Source of the DNA: a virus
Reading direction: 5' to 3' (one strand)
DNA: 44,597 bases
Virus record (IMG/VR): IMGVR_UViG_3300031463_000548
Span: 1 to 44,597 of that record
The position numbers and the translations under genes are program-made. The stretch's first letter is position 1. Every line of letters starts with the position of its first letter. Of the stretch, positions 31,721 through 39,435 are shown one piece after another. The notes beneath the pieces were generated by a model. The model was not told where the DNA came from. It saw only the letters and a program-made list of their open reading frames with translations, and did no database searches.

Positions 31721-32401
31721 TCACGTAATCGGACCCCATGTACCTGCCCAGCCAGGAGGGAGAGATGCCTGTCCTATGTGGTTATCCCATTCGAGACACT
31801 GTATACCACTAACCGTATATGATCCAATTACAGTACCAGAGAAGCCCTGGTACTTTATGAGCCACTCTGTGCTACCAGACTGATAGCTGGCACCCAATTC
31901 ATTGGTACCATCCCATGAAGTATCTCTTGGAGTATACGCTCCAGTATGCTCTGCCAGAACAGTTGACGTAAACCCCTGGTGCTTTCTATGCAGATATTGA
32001 TTTGTAATTACACCGAACGTATTCCCACTGGCTATTGTTATTCCAGTAGCATACCATCCTGATGTATATGTAATACTGCTTGAAATCGTTGATGAGAACC
32101 CGCTGTGTTTATAAAGCTTATTTCCATAACCATCAGTACTATATAAATTACCACTACTATCAATCGATAATCCCATAGGGTTGGTAAGCGGGGTCGTGAT
32201 ATAATCAACATAGGTTCCAGAAAACCCAAGGTATCTAATTACATAACCATTGGCATCTAACCGACGCGAAACAAATAAGTACGTACCGTTCCAGGTAACT
32301 CCTCCAGTAAGATATCCAGTGCTAAAATAATAATCTATAGTACCGCTAAACCCACGCAATCTTCCTACATTAACACTTGTTGCATATATCACATGTGACA
32401 T
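31721..32401 (-). CDS. Propeller-like fibre protein, paralog A
   Basis: This 226-aa protein has the same repeat as its downstream paralog (GVTWNGTYLFVSRR, GLSIDSSGNLYSTDGYGNKLYKHSGFSSTI, DTSWDGTNELG) and the same C-terminal tail. The N-terminal blades differ strongly from the paralog, while the C-terminal 25 residues are conserved, which suggests a fixed attachment tail and variable recognition blades. It starts one base after the glycosyltransferase stop; the ribosome binding site is weak. Confidence 0.68.
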   Translation of the reverse strand: MSHVIYATSVNVGRLRGFSGTIDYYFSTGYLTGGVTWNGTYLFVSRRLDANGYVIRYLGFSGTYVDYITTPLTNPMGLSIDSSGNLYSTDGYGNKLYKHSGFSSTISSSITYTSGWYATGITIASGNTFGVITNQYLHRKHQGFTSTVLAEHTGAYTPRDTSWDGTNELGASYQSGSTEWLIKYQGFSGTVIGSYTVSGIQCLEWDNHIGQASLPPGWAGTWGPIT

Positions 32402-32992
32402 TTATATACCAAGTTTTACAATATGCTTGACCTCCACGCTCCTATCAGCATACACCTTAAACCCACTCAATCTCGCCTTATTATAAAAATAAAAATCTTC
32501 TACATGACCTTCAAACCACGGAGGAGAAACCCGCTCAAACACGCTCCGATGAATTGCAGCACACATCATTCCAGCCGCGTCTATTTCCATATATTGTTTG
32601 TGACCACATTCCCCCACTTCTAAAACACGGTACTCCAGCCGGTCAGACTCGTCGACCTTTTTAAGCAACAACGGAATTCTCTTGATTATTCCGTCGCTAT
32701 CAGGCTTCATCGTATAACCTATAGCTGTAACAATCGGACGATCTATGGTAGCAGTAAGTGAATCGATTGCATGTAAAGGCGGTATCACATCAGAGTCTAT
32801 GAACAAAAGCCAGCTCCGGCCAGATGCGAGAAATGCTCTAACACACTCATTTCGCGCCTCTGAAAGCGGCCTTAAAGAAGATGAGTGTACCATAACATGA
32901 TCTCCGTACCTCATCTTCCATGAATATATAACCTGAGCAAGCTCAATACGAATATCGCCAAGTGTTGGAATAGCGATAAATACAGACTTCAT
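32402..32992 (-). CDS. GT-A type glycosyltransferase
   Basis: The 196 aa from ATG 32992 follow GGGAG by 8 nt. The core of a family 2-like GT-A fold is seen: KSVFIAIPTLGDIRIEL at the start, LSEARNECVRAFLAS, the metal-binding DSD (66-68, LLFIDSDVIPP), AAGMMCAAIHRSVFE and EDFYFYNKARLSGF near the end. It transfers a sugar, perhaps to fibre proteins, virion surface or host surface glycans. Its place directly upstream of the propeller pair suggests modification of these proteins; this is inference. Confidence 0.8.
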   Translation of the reverse strand: MKSVFIAIPTLGDIRIELAQVIYSWKMRYGDHVMVHSSSLRPLSEARNECVRAFLASGRSWLLFIDSDVIPPLHAIDSLTATIDRPIVTAIGYTMKPDSDGIIKRIPLLLKKVDESDRLEYRVLEVGECGHKQYMEIDAAGMMCAAIHRSVFERVSPPWFEGHVEDFYFYNKARLSGFKVYADRSVEVKHIVKLGI

Positions 32993-33007
32993 CGGGATCG
33001 CTCCCAA

Positions 33008-33466
33008 TTACATACCATCGAATATAGACACGTCCTTCGGACGCCGGTTTATGCCTCGTGTGGGCTCATCCGGATCGAGCACCTTGAGATCATCCTCACT
33101 CAACTCAAGGCCGGCCATCTTCTTTGCCATTATAGCCATCACACGGTTCGGATCGGTCACCACCTCCTCCGGCATGTCTCGTCCCTCCCATTCGTTCCGG
33201 ATGAATTCATTCGCAGCCTCCTCAGAGAGCTCCAGAATCTCCAGAGGACAGCTCCGCAGATATCTATCTGCTACCTCATCGTTATGGAAGCAGACGAGGC
33301 AGTACTCGAAATCATCTCCTGCACGAATCCGACCGGAGTAAAGAATCGGACCGACCTTTGCGCCCTCTACCTCATACGCATCCCAGCAAGCCGGATACTT
33401 CATCATGTTCTCTCCGGCTGCCATATCTCCCCTAGTAATTTTTACCCTCAAATATCTCCTGCTCAT
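33008..33466 (-). CDS. Unknown protein with acidic C-terminus
   Basis: This 152-aa protein begins MSRRYLRVKITRGDM, 8 nt after AAGGAGG. It has a strand-rich N-terminal half (YSGRIRAGDDFEYCLVCF) and an acidic helical second half (ELSEEAANEFIRNEWEG, LELSEDDLKVLDPDEP). No family was recognised. Lying between the fibre and the glycosyltransferase, a fibre-assembly or chaperone role is conceivable. Confidence 0.65.
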   Translation of the reverse strand: MSRRYLRVKITRGDMAAGENMMKYPACWDAYEVEGAKVGPILYSGRIRAGDDFEYCLVCFHNDEVADRYLRSCPLEILELSEEAANEFIRNEWEGRDMPEEVVTDPNRVMAIMAKKMAGLELSEDDLKVLDPDEPTRGINRRPKDVSIFDGM

Positions 33467-33479
33467 CAGAATAACCTCC

Positions 33480-33617
33480 TTACCCAGGACACCCTGGTTC
33501 GGGTTCCGGCATTATATTGCTTGAAAATATATCTTTCCAGTTATCTTCAAGCCACGCATTTATGACCGCTTCGCTGTCCACCAGCCACGGGTCTGAACGT
33601 AGTAATCCCAGTTGCAA
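33480..33617 (-). CDS. Small overlapping protein, TTG start
   Basis: This 45-aa frame begins with TTG at 33617, 4 nt after GGGGTGA, and reads MQLGLLRSDPWLVDSEAVIN onward, ending in Pro/Glu-rich PEPEPGCPG. It overlaps the end of the 66-aa gene by 58 nt in a different frame and fills the gap to the next gene, whose ribosome binding site follows its stop. Amino acid pattern and spacing are gene-like, but with so short a frame the call is tentative. Confidence 0.45.
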   Translation of the reverse strand: MQLGLLRSDPWLVDSEAVINAWLEDNWKDIFSSNIMPEPEPGCPG

Positions 33618-33760
33618 AATTTCACCCCTATCGCAGCATCCCACATCTGCTTTTCCAGCTCGGATTCGCTCATCCGGAGATCAGCCAGCCACCACGCAAT
33701 TTGAGGCGAGCAGCAGACCATATAGTAAATCCCTCCAGAATAGTCAGGAAGCTCTACCAC
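33560..33760 (-). CDS. Small Trp-rich protein
   Basis: This 66-aa protein begins with GTG at 33760 (V-E-L-P-D), seven nt after GGGGTG and overlapping the fibre gene's end by 7 nt. It carries five or more Trp (AWWLADLRMSESELEKQMWD, GWWTAKRS). The helical centre and tight overlap favour a real gene. Small fibre-assembly proteins often follow fibre genes, which is a contextual suggestion only. Confidence 0.55.
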   Translation of the reverse strand: MVELPDYSGGIYYMVCCSPQIAWWLADLRMSESELEKQMWDAAIGVKFCNWDYYVQTRGWWTAKRS

Positions 33761-34956
33761 GTCATCGCACCCCAGATATATCCCTTGCCGGAAGTGACAG
33801 CCACGTATATGTTGGTGCTATCTGCATACAGGCCGAGCACGTTTGTACCGCTTGATGTCGGAACGATCGAAACGACCGTCGGGGTTGCGCCCAGACCGTG
33901 TGCGATTGTCTGTGTGCTGCCCGTGCCGGTGGATGAGCCAGATGACTTCGTAATACCAGACGCAGCGCTTATAGCAGATCTGACCGCCTTTTCGGTCGGA
34001 ATGTTGGAATCGCTGCCAGGATTGCCAACTGTCGTGACGACAGGAATAACGGTCCCGACTGTGTGCCTCGATGTTGTGTCATGCCTGGTGGTGTTAAGAT
34101 ACTGTGTGTGATCATCATCGGTCAGGCCGCCAATCGAGCCATGGTCAACTACACTTGAGCCGTGTCGAGCAGTCGTGTCGTGTCTGGTCGTGTTGAGATA
34201 CTGTGTGTGATCATCGTCTCCCAGACCGCCTATAGACCCGTGATCAACCACGCTTGAGCCATGTCGAGCAGTTGTGTCATGTCTGGCCGTGTTGAGATAC
34301 TGTGCATGATCATCGTCTCCCAGACCACCTATCGAACCATGATCGACCACACTTGAGCCATGCCGAGCAGTTGTATCGTGCCGAGTAATGTTAAGATACT
34401 GCTGATGATCATCATTTGTAAGCCCATCGAGGAAGCTGTGATTATCATGCGGAACCACAGTACCGATCGGATGCCTGCTGGTGGTATCGTGCCGGCTGAT
34501 GTTCAGGTACTGGGTATGATCATCGTCTCCCAGGCCGCCTATTGAGCCATGATCGACAACAGATGACCCATGCCGAGCGGTTGTATCATGTCTGGTGGTG
34601 TTGAGATACTGGGTATGATCATCATTCGATAATCCAGATAGCGAACCATGACTGATTATGGAATGCGCAGACCATGATCCAACCCCATCAGCATCCGATA
34701 TCAGTATCTTATTTGCCCCTGGAGTGCCTCCTCGAATCCTGATCTGGCCATTGACATCAAGCATTGTGGTTGGCGATGTCGTGCCAATACCCACTCTACC
34801 ATTGATATCAGCAGTAATCACACGATACTCATTTCCTGAGGAGTCGAGTATGTATAATCCAGCCGATTTTGTATAAATGGTATCAAATCCAGAAGGAGGA
34901 GGAGTAGGTGCACTCGACCGGCGTAAAATACGAAAATCATCAACGTTCAGAGACAT
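33754..34956 (-). CDS. Tail fibre with DDH-type 33-residue repeats
   Basis: This 400-aa protein has an N-terminal beta segment (DINGRVGIGTTSPTTMLDVNG) of the kind found in spike and fibre proteins. Residues 103-305 then carry six repeats of about 33 residues (HGSIGGLGDDDHTQYLN, RHDTTARHGSSVVD), and a C-terminal domain follows (IAHGLGATPTVVSIV, SGKGYIWGAMTW). The repeats are very rich in His and Asp and could coordinate metal along a trimeric shaft. It lies next to the portal. GTGAT precedes ATG by 5 nt. Confidence 0.82.
   Translation of the reverse strand: MSLNVDDFRILRRSSAPTPPPSGFDTIYTKSAGLYILDSSGNEYRVITADINGRVGIGTTSPTTMLDVNGQIRIRGGTPGANKILISDADGVGSWSAHSIISHGSLSGLSNDDHTQYLNTTRHDTTARHGSSVVDHGSIGGLGDDDHTQYLNISRHDTTSRHPIGTVVPHDNHSFLDGLTNDDHQQYLNITRHDTTARHGSSVVDHGSIGGLGDDDHAQYLNTARHDTTARHGSSVVDHGSIGGLGDDDHTQYLNTTRHDTTARHGSSVVDHGSIGGLTDDDHTQYLNTTRHDTTSRHTVGTVIPVVTTVGNPGSDSNIPTEKAVRSAISAASGITKSSGSSTGTGSTQTIAHGLGATPTVVSIVPTSSGTNVLGLYADSTNIYVAVTSGKGYIWGAMTW
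34042..34650 (-). repeat. Tandem 99-bp repeats in the fibre gene
   Basis: Six units of roughly 99 bp encode the 33-residue DDH repeats. Units differ by scattered mostly synonymous changes, with two adjacent units nearly identical, which implies ongoing duplication or gene conversion. Copy number may vary between related viruses. Confidence 0.8.
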
Positions 34957-34962
34957 TAAACA

Positions 34963-36477
34963 TCACTTTTTCCGCTTTTCTGTCACCACTCTCGGCATAA
35001 CGTCCTGAGTATCTGGAAGATCTACCTTCACATCCTCGTTTTCGGGAGAAAGCAGTCCATTCAGCAGCATTTCCTCCTTTAGCTGCTCATCACGCAGATC
35101 GTCCGCATCCTTCTCTGGATCAGGCAGTCCAGCCGCAGAGTACAGAAACCGCAACATGTTGTTTGTAACCGCTATCGGGACTCCAGCGTACTTCAGCGCT
35201 CTCAGGTATGCGCTCAGAACCTCAAGATCGGATCCAAACAAGGTCTCATGTACAATCTTTGGATATTCTTTAACCTTAATATCTGGGTTCAGCTTAAATA
35301 AAGCGGGTACTGCCCGACGATTAAATACATCCGCAATAATATCAAGAAATGCTTCAATAGCACTTGTGAACACTCCGACCTTTGAAATAGCCAGTGCACG
35401 GGATCCAACATTTTCATGACCCAGCATTATGAAATCTGCTAGAATCGTGGATAGTATCTGAGTATTATACCTCCGAATGACCTCATTCGTATCAATCTGC
35501 CGGCTGCCACCTGAGCTGAGCAGTTGAATATCATACATCGGAACCGTCGTGCCCTCAAATACATCTGATGGGAGCACTATACCTTCCTGAGCATCGCGCC
35601 TGATATTGGTTGCAAGTGATATGTACTCATCGTATATCACACGCATCTCAGGATCGTTATCCTTTCCAATAATAACTTTGGAGGGTATCTTAACAACAGG
35701 CAGACCAGCCAGGTCGCGCTCGATGCCGATCCCCTCAATAACTTCAATGTTCTGCTTGAACTTCCAGGCTCTAACAACGTTACGCAGAATCGAGCGACCT
35801 TCTGGATTGTTTCTACTAATCTCCGTTCTGAATAACAAACATTTCGATAACGGAATATCAATCATCTTGAAATCTGGAGGCGAAAGCTGCCGCATGGCAA
35901 TAATATCACCGGAACCATCCTCGGCGAATATCCATCCAAAAAGCGTCGGCTGAGCTCTGAGAGATATCTTTCTCCACCCTATCCGTCCATCACTGTACTT
36001 GCTCCTCTTGCTCGGATCTTCCTGATCTGGACCAAGCCGCTGCTTGTACACTACCTCCTCAAGTGCCCAGCCATATACAAGAAATGACAGAATCTCAGTG
36101 ATAACGTCCTGCCACGGAGCCTCCATATCGTTCATGCAGGACTCCAGGAATTTGCTCGCCTCAATATCCTCTGGATCATTCGATGCCGGAGAGACGTACC
36201 ACTTCACCGATCGACACAGCATCTTTACCGCAAAGATCATTGCGCCGATCGTTGCATCATTGTCTGCCATCTCGCGGTATATCTGCATCGCTCGTGCAGA
36301 CGACTGTAACTCCTGGACTACGTCGTCCAGGACAAACATCCCGAAACGACGCAGTCCGGATCTACCAACCTCGGCAAACGGAGATATATGATTTATATCT
36401 CCTATCGTGGGCACAGTTGTCGGAGGTGGTGTGTACTTTTTATCTATTTTATCTGATGGCAAACAACGATCACCCAT
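34963..36477 (-). CDS. Portal protein
   Basis: This 504-aa protein has the Mu gp29/DUF935-like portal pattern: REMADNDATIGAMIFAVKML, LCRSVKWYVSPASNDPED, EEVVYKQRLGPD, LRNVVRAWKFKQNIEV and DLAGLPVVKIPSK. The dodecameric portal is the DNA gate and joins the head to the neck. The ATG overlaps the upstream stop by one base; a TTG at 36462 lies 6 nt after GGTGAT and may be the real start. The C-terminus is acidic and Pro-rich. It lies downstream of terminase, with four small genes between. Confidence 0.85.
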   Translation of the reverse strand: MGDRCLPSDKIDKKYTPPPTTVPTIGDINHISPFAEVGRSGLRRFGMFVLDDVVQELQSSARAMQIYREMADNDATIGAMIFAVKMLCRSVKWYVSPASNDPEDIEASKFLESCMNDMEAPWQDVITEILSFLVYGWALEEVVYKQRLGPDQEDPSKRSKYSDGRIGWRKISLRAQPTLFGWIFAEDGSGDIIAMRQLSPPDFKMIDIPLSKCLLFRTEISRNNPEGRSILRNVVRAWKFKQNIEVIEGIGIERDLAGLPVVKIPSKVIIGKDNDPEMRVIYDEYISLATNIRRDAQEGIVLPSDVFEGTTVPMYDIQLLSSGGSRQIDTNEVIRRYNTQILSTILADFIMLGHENVGSRALAISKVGVFTSAIEAFLDIIADVFNRRAVPALFKLNPDIKVKEYPKIVHETLFGSDLEVLSAYLRALKYAGVPIAVTNNMLRFLYSAAGLPDPEKDADDLRDEQLKEEMLLNGLLSPENEDVKVDLPDTQDVMPRVVTEKRKK

Positions 36478-36827
36478 TAATTATATATATCATCCATATC
36501 GGACGATGTATGTGCATTCAGTAAACTCGCCGCGAGGTTTTCTGCGGTTTCTATGATCTCAGACATGCCCCAGTTACATGTGAACATGTCCACCTGGTCC
36601 ATCCATATGTTGATTCCCCTTGCAGTCTGCCCCTCTTTGATTATGAGAAGCACCAGGTTAACCTCATTCGATCCAAATACAATGTAATCACAATCGATTC
36701 GATTACATCCACGCATACCAAACAAGAGCTTCAATATCCTCGTCAGAACGGACCTGTCGTCATAATAAACAGTCCACTGACGAGTCGGAGCACTCTCGCC
36801 AAACAAAATTCTACGTAACCGAGACAA
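36477..36827 (-). CDS. Unknown small protein upstream of portal
   Basis: This 116-aa protein begins MSRLRRILFGESAPTRQW, contains strand-rich DYIVFGSNEVNLVLLIIKEG and an acidic helical C-terminus (SEIIETAENLAASLLNAH). Its stop overlaps the portal start. It resembles a DNA-packaging or host-interaction protein only by position; no family was recognised. Confidence 0.62.
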   Translation of the reverse strand: MSRLRRILFGESAPTRQWTVYYDDRSVLTRILKLLFGMRGCNRIDCDYIVFGSNEVNLVLLIIKEGQTARGINIWMDQVDMFTCNWGMSEIIETAENLAASLLNAHTSSDMDDIYN

Positions 36828-36838
36828 TATTTCACCGC

Positions 36839-37027
36839 CTATGAATTACCTGTCTGCCCGCGTGTTGCGAACCAGAATGCTGCAATTGTGCCGATAATCC
36901 CACTGAAGGTATTGATGACATTATCCATTACTGGATTCGCATTGCACGTTCCAACAAGAACGATTATAACATATGCTATTATAAAAACAATTGTTATATA
37001 AAATCCCTGCATCTTATCAATATTCAT
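36839..37027 (-). CDS. Two-segment membrane protein, holin-like
   Basis: This 62-aa protein has two hydrophobic segments: residues about 9-27 (FYITIVFIIAYVIIVLVG) and 39-55 (INTFSGIIGTIAAFWFATR), with a short turn between and a short polar C-terminus. Size and topology are like small class II holins, and the block SGIIGTIAAFWFATR is typical of such proteins. No endolysin gene is found in the window, so a lysis role is uncertain. GGTGAT lies upstream at somewhat long spacing. Confidence 0.62.
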   Translation of the reverse strand: MNIDKMQGFYITIVFIIAYVIIVLVGTCNANPVMDNVINTFSGIIGTIAAFWFATRGQTGNS

Positions 37028-37039
37028 TATCGTATCAGA

Positions 37040-37393
37040 TCACCTGGAGCGAATCACATAGAACGTATTATCCCCTGGAGGAAGCTTTTTCTTCAAACGC
37101 ATTACCAGCTCAGGATCAGGATACTCTGGATACTTCTTGACATACTCCTTTCTGGTCATCGCATTCCCGTCACCATCTATGAAAAGTATCCAGCCCTTAT
37201 CGATAGCATCCCGTATTGCCGCATCATCTGCGTATTTCCAGAAAGTATCTGGAAGACCTTTCAACTTTATGCCGACAGGGAATGCCTTGACATCCTCTGG
37301 AAAACGACAGATCCCATCATTCCCAAGCCAGTTGCCCTCGACCAGCTTCTTCTTATCAAAAGAAGAAATATCAAGTATTTTCCGACGAACCAT
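37040..37393 (-). CDS. Unknown small protein
   Basis: This 117-aa protein is placed at ATG 37393, 6 nt after GGAGG; an ATG two codons earlier is possible. It shows EYVKKYPEYPDPELVMRL and WLGNDGICRFPEDVKAF, with many Lys and Asp. No recognisable family. The start region overlaps the end of the secreted-protein gene by 23 nt, suggesting translational coupling. Confidence 0.62.
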   Translation of the reverse strand: MVRRKILDISSFDKKKLVEGNWLGNDGICRFPEDVKAFPVGIKLKGLPDTFWKYADDAAIRDAIDKGWILFIDGDGNAMTRKEYVKKYPEYPDPELVMRLKKKLPPGDNTFYVIRSR

Positions 37394-37868
37394 TACCATC
37401 CTCCTCGCTCGAAATTACCGACCTCAGGTTGAACGTGCCCTTTGAATACGATCTCGCCAGATCATCCCAGTGTCTGCCGTCTGATGTAGGCGTTATCACG
37501 AACGAGCGGACACTGCCAGTGCCAGATAGGGACAAATCCACCACCCCAGATGCGGCACTATTCGCGGCAAACAGATCCGTCAGCCCCTGCATTGTATACA
37601 GGCACGCAAAATCCGTCCACGAGTATGCAATCCGGTATGCACCACTCGTGCCATTAAACTCTGCATACGATCCGAATGCATCCTCATCAAGCATTCTAGT
37701 ATACGACCAGTTTCCGGTACCGGACATCATGTCACCATAAGCGAATGCATTCGTAGATGTCCACAAATAACCACTCCCCATCCACTTTTCATTAATAGCT
37801 ATTGCCCCACTAGCAATTTGGCAGTAGATAATAAATAACAACAAAAAACTAATTACTCTTAGCAGCAT
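37371..37868 (-). CDS. Secreted or membrane-anchored protein
   Basis: The 165 aa from ATG 37868 begin with a signal-like sequence (MLLRVISFLLLFIIYCQIASG), probably cleaved after residue 20-22. The mature part is aromatic and strand-rich (YLWTSTNAFAYGDMMSGTGN, YRIAYSWTDFACLYTMQG). The longest frame reaches 37928 but would overlap a well-supported small gene. It is the second exported viral protein in the window besides 23282-23944. Possible roles are host surface modification, exclusion or lysis. Confidence 0.62.
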   Translation of the reverse strand: MLLRVISFLLLFIIYCQIASGAIAINEKWMGSGYLWTSTNAFAYGDMMSGTGNWSYTRMLDEDAFGSYAEFNGTSGAYRIAYSWTDFACLYTMQGLTDLFAANSAASGVVDLSLSGTGSVRSFVITPTSDGRHWDDLARSYSKGTFNLRSVISSEEDGNGSSENT

Positions 37869-37977
37869 TCTTCTTCCGCCCCATCCGCTTGGATTTCTTC
37901 TGAACATCTGCCTCTGCCTCCTTATCATCTCGCGGGCGGATCCATCCCTTCACAGCATCGTACTTCCATGAATCCAC
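37849..37977 (-). CDS. Small Lys-rich protein
   Basis: This 42-aa protein starts at GTG 37977, 4 nt after GGAGGTGA. It reads MDSWKYDAVKGWIRPRDD and then a strongly basic tail (QKKSKRMGRKKNAAKSN). The good ribosome binding site and the placement right after terminase (12-nt gap) favour a real gene. The basic tail could bind DNA or RNA. Confidence 0.58.
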   Translation of the reverse strand: MDSWKYDAVKGWIRPRDDKEAEADVQKKSKRMGRKKNAAKSN

Positions 37978-37989
37978 TATATCACCTCC

Positions 37990-39435
37990 TCACACAATTG
38001 ACCATTTACTACTACCAATGCTCACAGACCAGCGACCCTTCGTGAATATCGGTACCCGAACGACATCAATACGCTCAGACCGAATATACCGCTGCAAGCA
38101 CATGACAAGCGTTGAAAGAGCATCCGGACCGTCATCGTGTGAATGCCCAGGAAATGCCTTCAACTGATTGATGAGCTCTGGATACTTGAACCTGTAGTCA
38201 TCCCTGAACACAATCTGACCATTGCTGTAGAACGGTTCAATAGCTCGAATACGATCGGCCTTCTTGATCGTATTCCACACGAGCTCATATGGGAGAACTA
38301 CCCCATACATTGTCTGCCGGCGACGAAGCTCAGTCTCGAACAGAGACTCACCAGGGGCAGACTTTGCATGTCCGAGCGAGTTTGCCTCAACCCAGACCTT
38401 CGTGAAATTATATATCGAATGAAGCGCAAGAAGCTTGTTGATTGTGCTGCTCAAAGTACCCCGATTTATATCACAGTCATACACCAGCCATCTGCCATCT
38501 GACATTACTCCGATTATAACGATTGCTGTATAGTCGTCTCCTCCCTCAGACGGATCACATGCAGCAAAAAACTTAAGCTCCTCCTTCGGTACAGGCGGTA
38601 CCAGATGCGGATCTGACGTGAACATGCTGCCACTTATGGATACATCCCAGCGACCATTCATTAACTGCTCACGTGTGACATGATCAAGCTGGTTCAGAGC
38701 AGCAACATATCCCTCCTGATCGATAAACGGATTGTCGAACAGCCTGGCAGGAACAAATATCGGACCGTTCTCAATAGGTTCGGTTGCAATTGGAAATCTC
38801 CGCAGCACCCAATCGTTTCCGACACCGCCTGGGTTTGTAGCTGCGCGCATCCTGATCGGAACAGGAAATGTTTTCAGCCGGCGAAGCCTGGAGAACATAT
38901 ATAGATAACGATCCTCTGGAAACTGTGTCAGCTCGTCCATTCCTACAAACTGAAACTCCGACGACTGATACCGGTATTTATCGTTCTCTGTTTCAAGATA
39001 TCCGAACGTCAACGTGGCGCCTGAAGGGAACTTCCAGGTCTTGTCCGTTTCCGACCACTTCGCATCAGTATCTGCTAACCACTGCGCCGCGCGGTCCATC
39101 AGCGCGCCGGCTAGAGCCAGATCTGAATACGTTCGCCTCAGCAGCAGCGCACGGTATCCTGGTACCATTGCATACTGCAATGCGGCCATAAGAAGACAGT
39201 CAGACTTGCCCCCTCCAGCCGCGCCTCCATAAAGGGCCTCCATACCCTCGTATGCAAGGAACCTACGCTGCTGGAGAAACGGTATATGTGGTATGTATGG
39301 GTTTTCCCATATCGTTTTCTGAAGGACCGCCATCCCCCTGTAGCCGATCGTTTCCACCTCCTCCGGTGTCAGAACCTGCATCAGGGGGGGCCAGTCCTCG
39401 TGCACGGATTTCGTTGAACTTCCTTTCATACTCAA
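37990..39435 (-). CDS. terL: Terminase large subunit
   Basis: This 481-aa packaging motor and nuclease has Walker A GGAAGGGKS (70-78), Walker B FQFVGMDEL (D167, E168) and a coupling TNPGG. The RNase H-like nuclease shows CDPSEGGDD (D294 and following), VWVEAN (E350) and DGPDALSTLV near the end. The full-length frame overlaps terS by 173 nt; starts at 39429 or at ATG 39381 (MQVLTPEE) are alternatives, none with a strong ribosome binding site. Together with TerS and portal it packages the genome. Confidence 0.92.
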   Translation of the reverse strand: MSMKGSSTKSVHEDWPPLMQVLTPEEVETIGYRGMAVLQKTIWENPYIPHIPFLQQRRFLAYEGMEALYGGAAGGGKSDCLLMAALQYAMVPGYRALLLRRTYSDLALAGALMDRAAQWLADTDAKWSETDKTWKFPSGATLTFGYLETENDKYRYQSSEFQFVGMDELTQFPEDRYLYMFSRLRRLKTFPVPIRMRAATNPGGVGNDWVLRRFPIATEPIENGPIFVPARLFDNPFIDQEGYVAALNQLDHVTREQLMNGRWDVSISGSMFTSDPHLVPPVPKEELKFFAACDPSEGGDDYTAIVIIGVMSDGRWLVYDCDINRGTLSSTINKLLALHSIYNFTKVWVEANSLGHAKSAPGESLFETELRRRQTMYGVVLPYELVWNTIKKADRIRAIEPFYSNGQIVFRDDYRFKYPELINQLKAFPGHSHDDGPDALSTLVMCLQRYIRSERIDVVRVPIFTKGRWSVSIGSSKWSIV

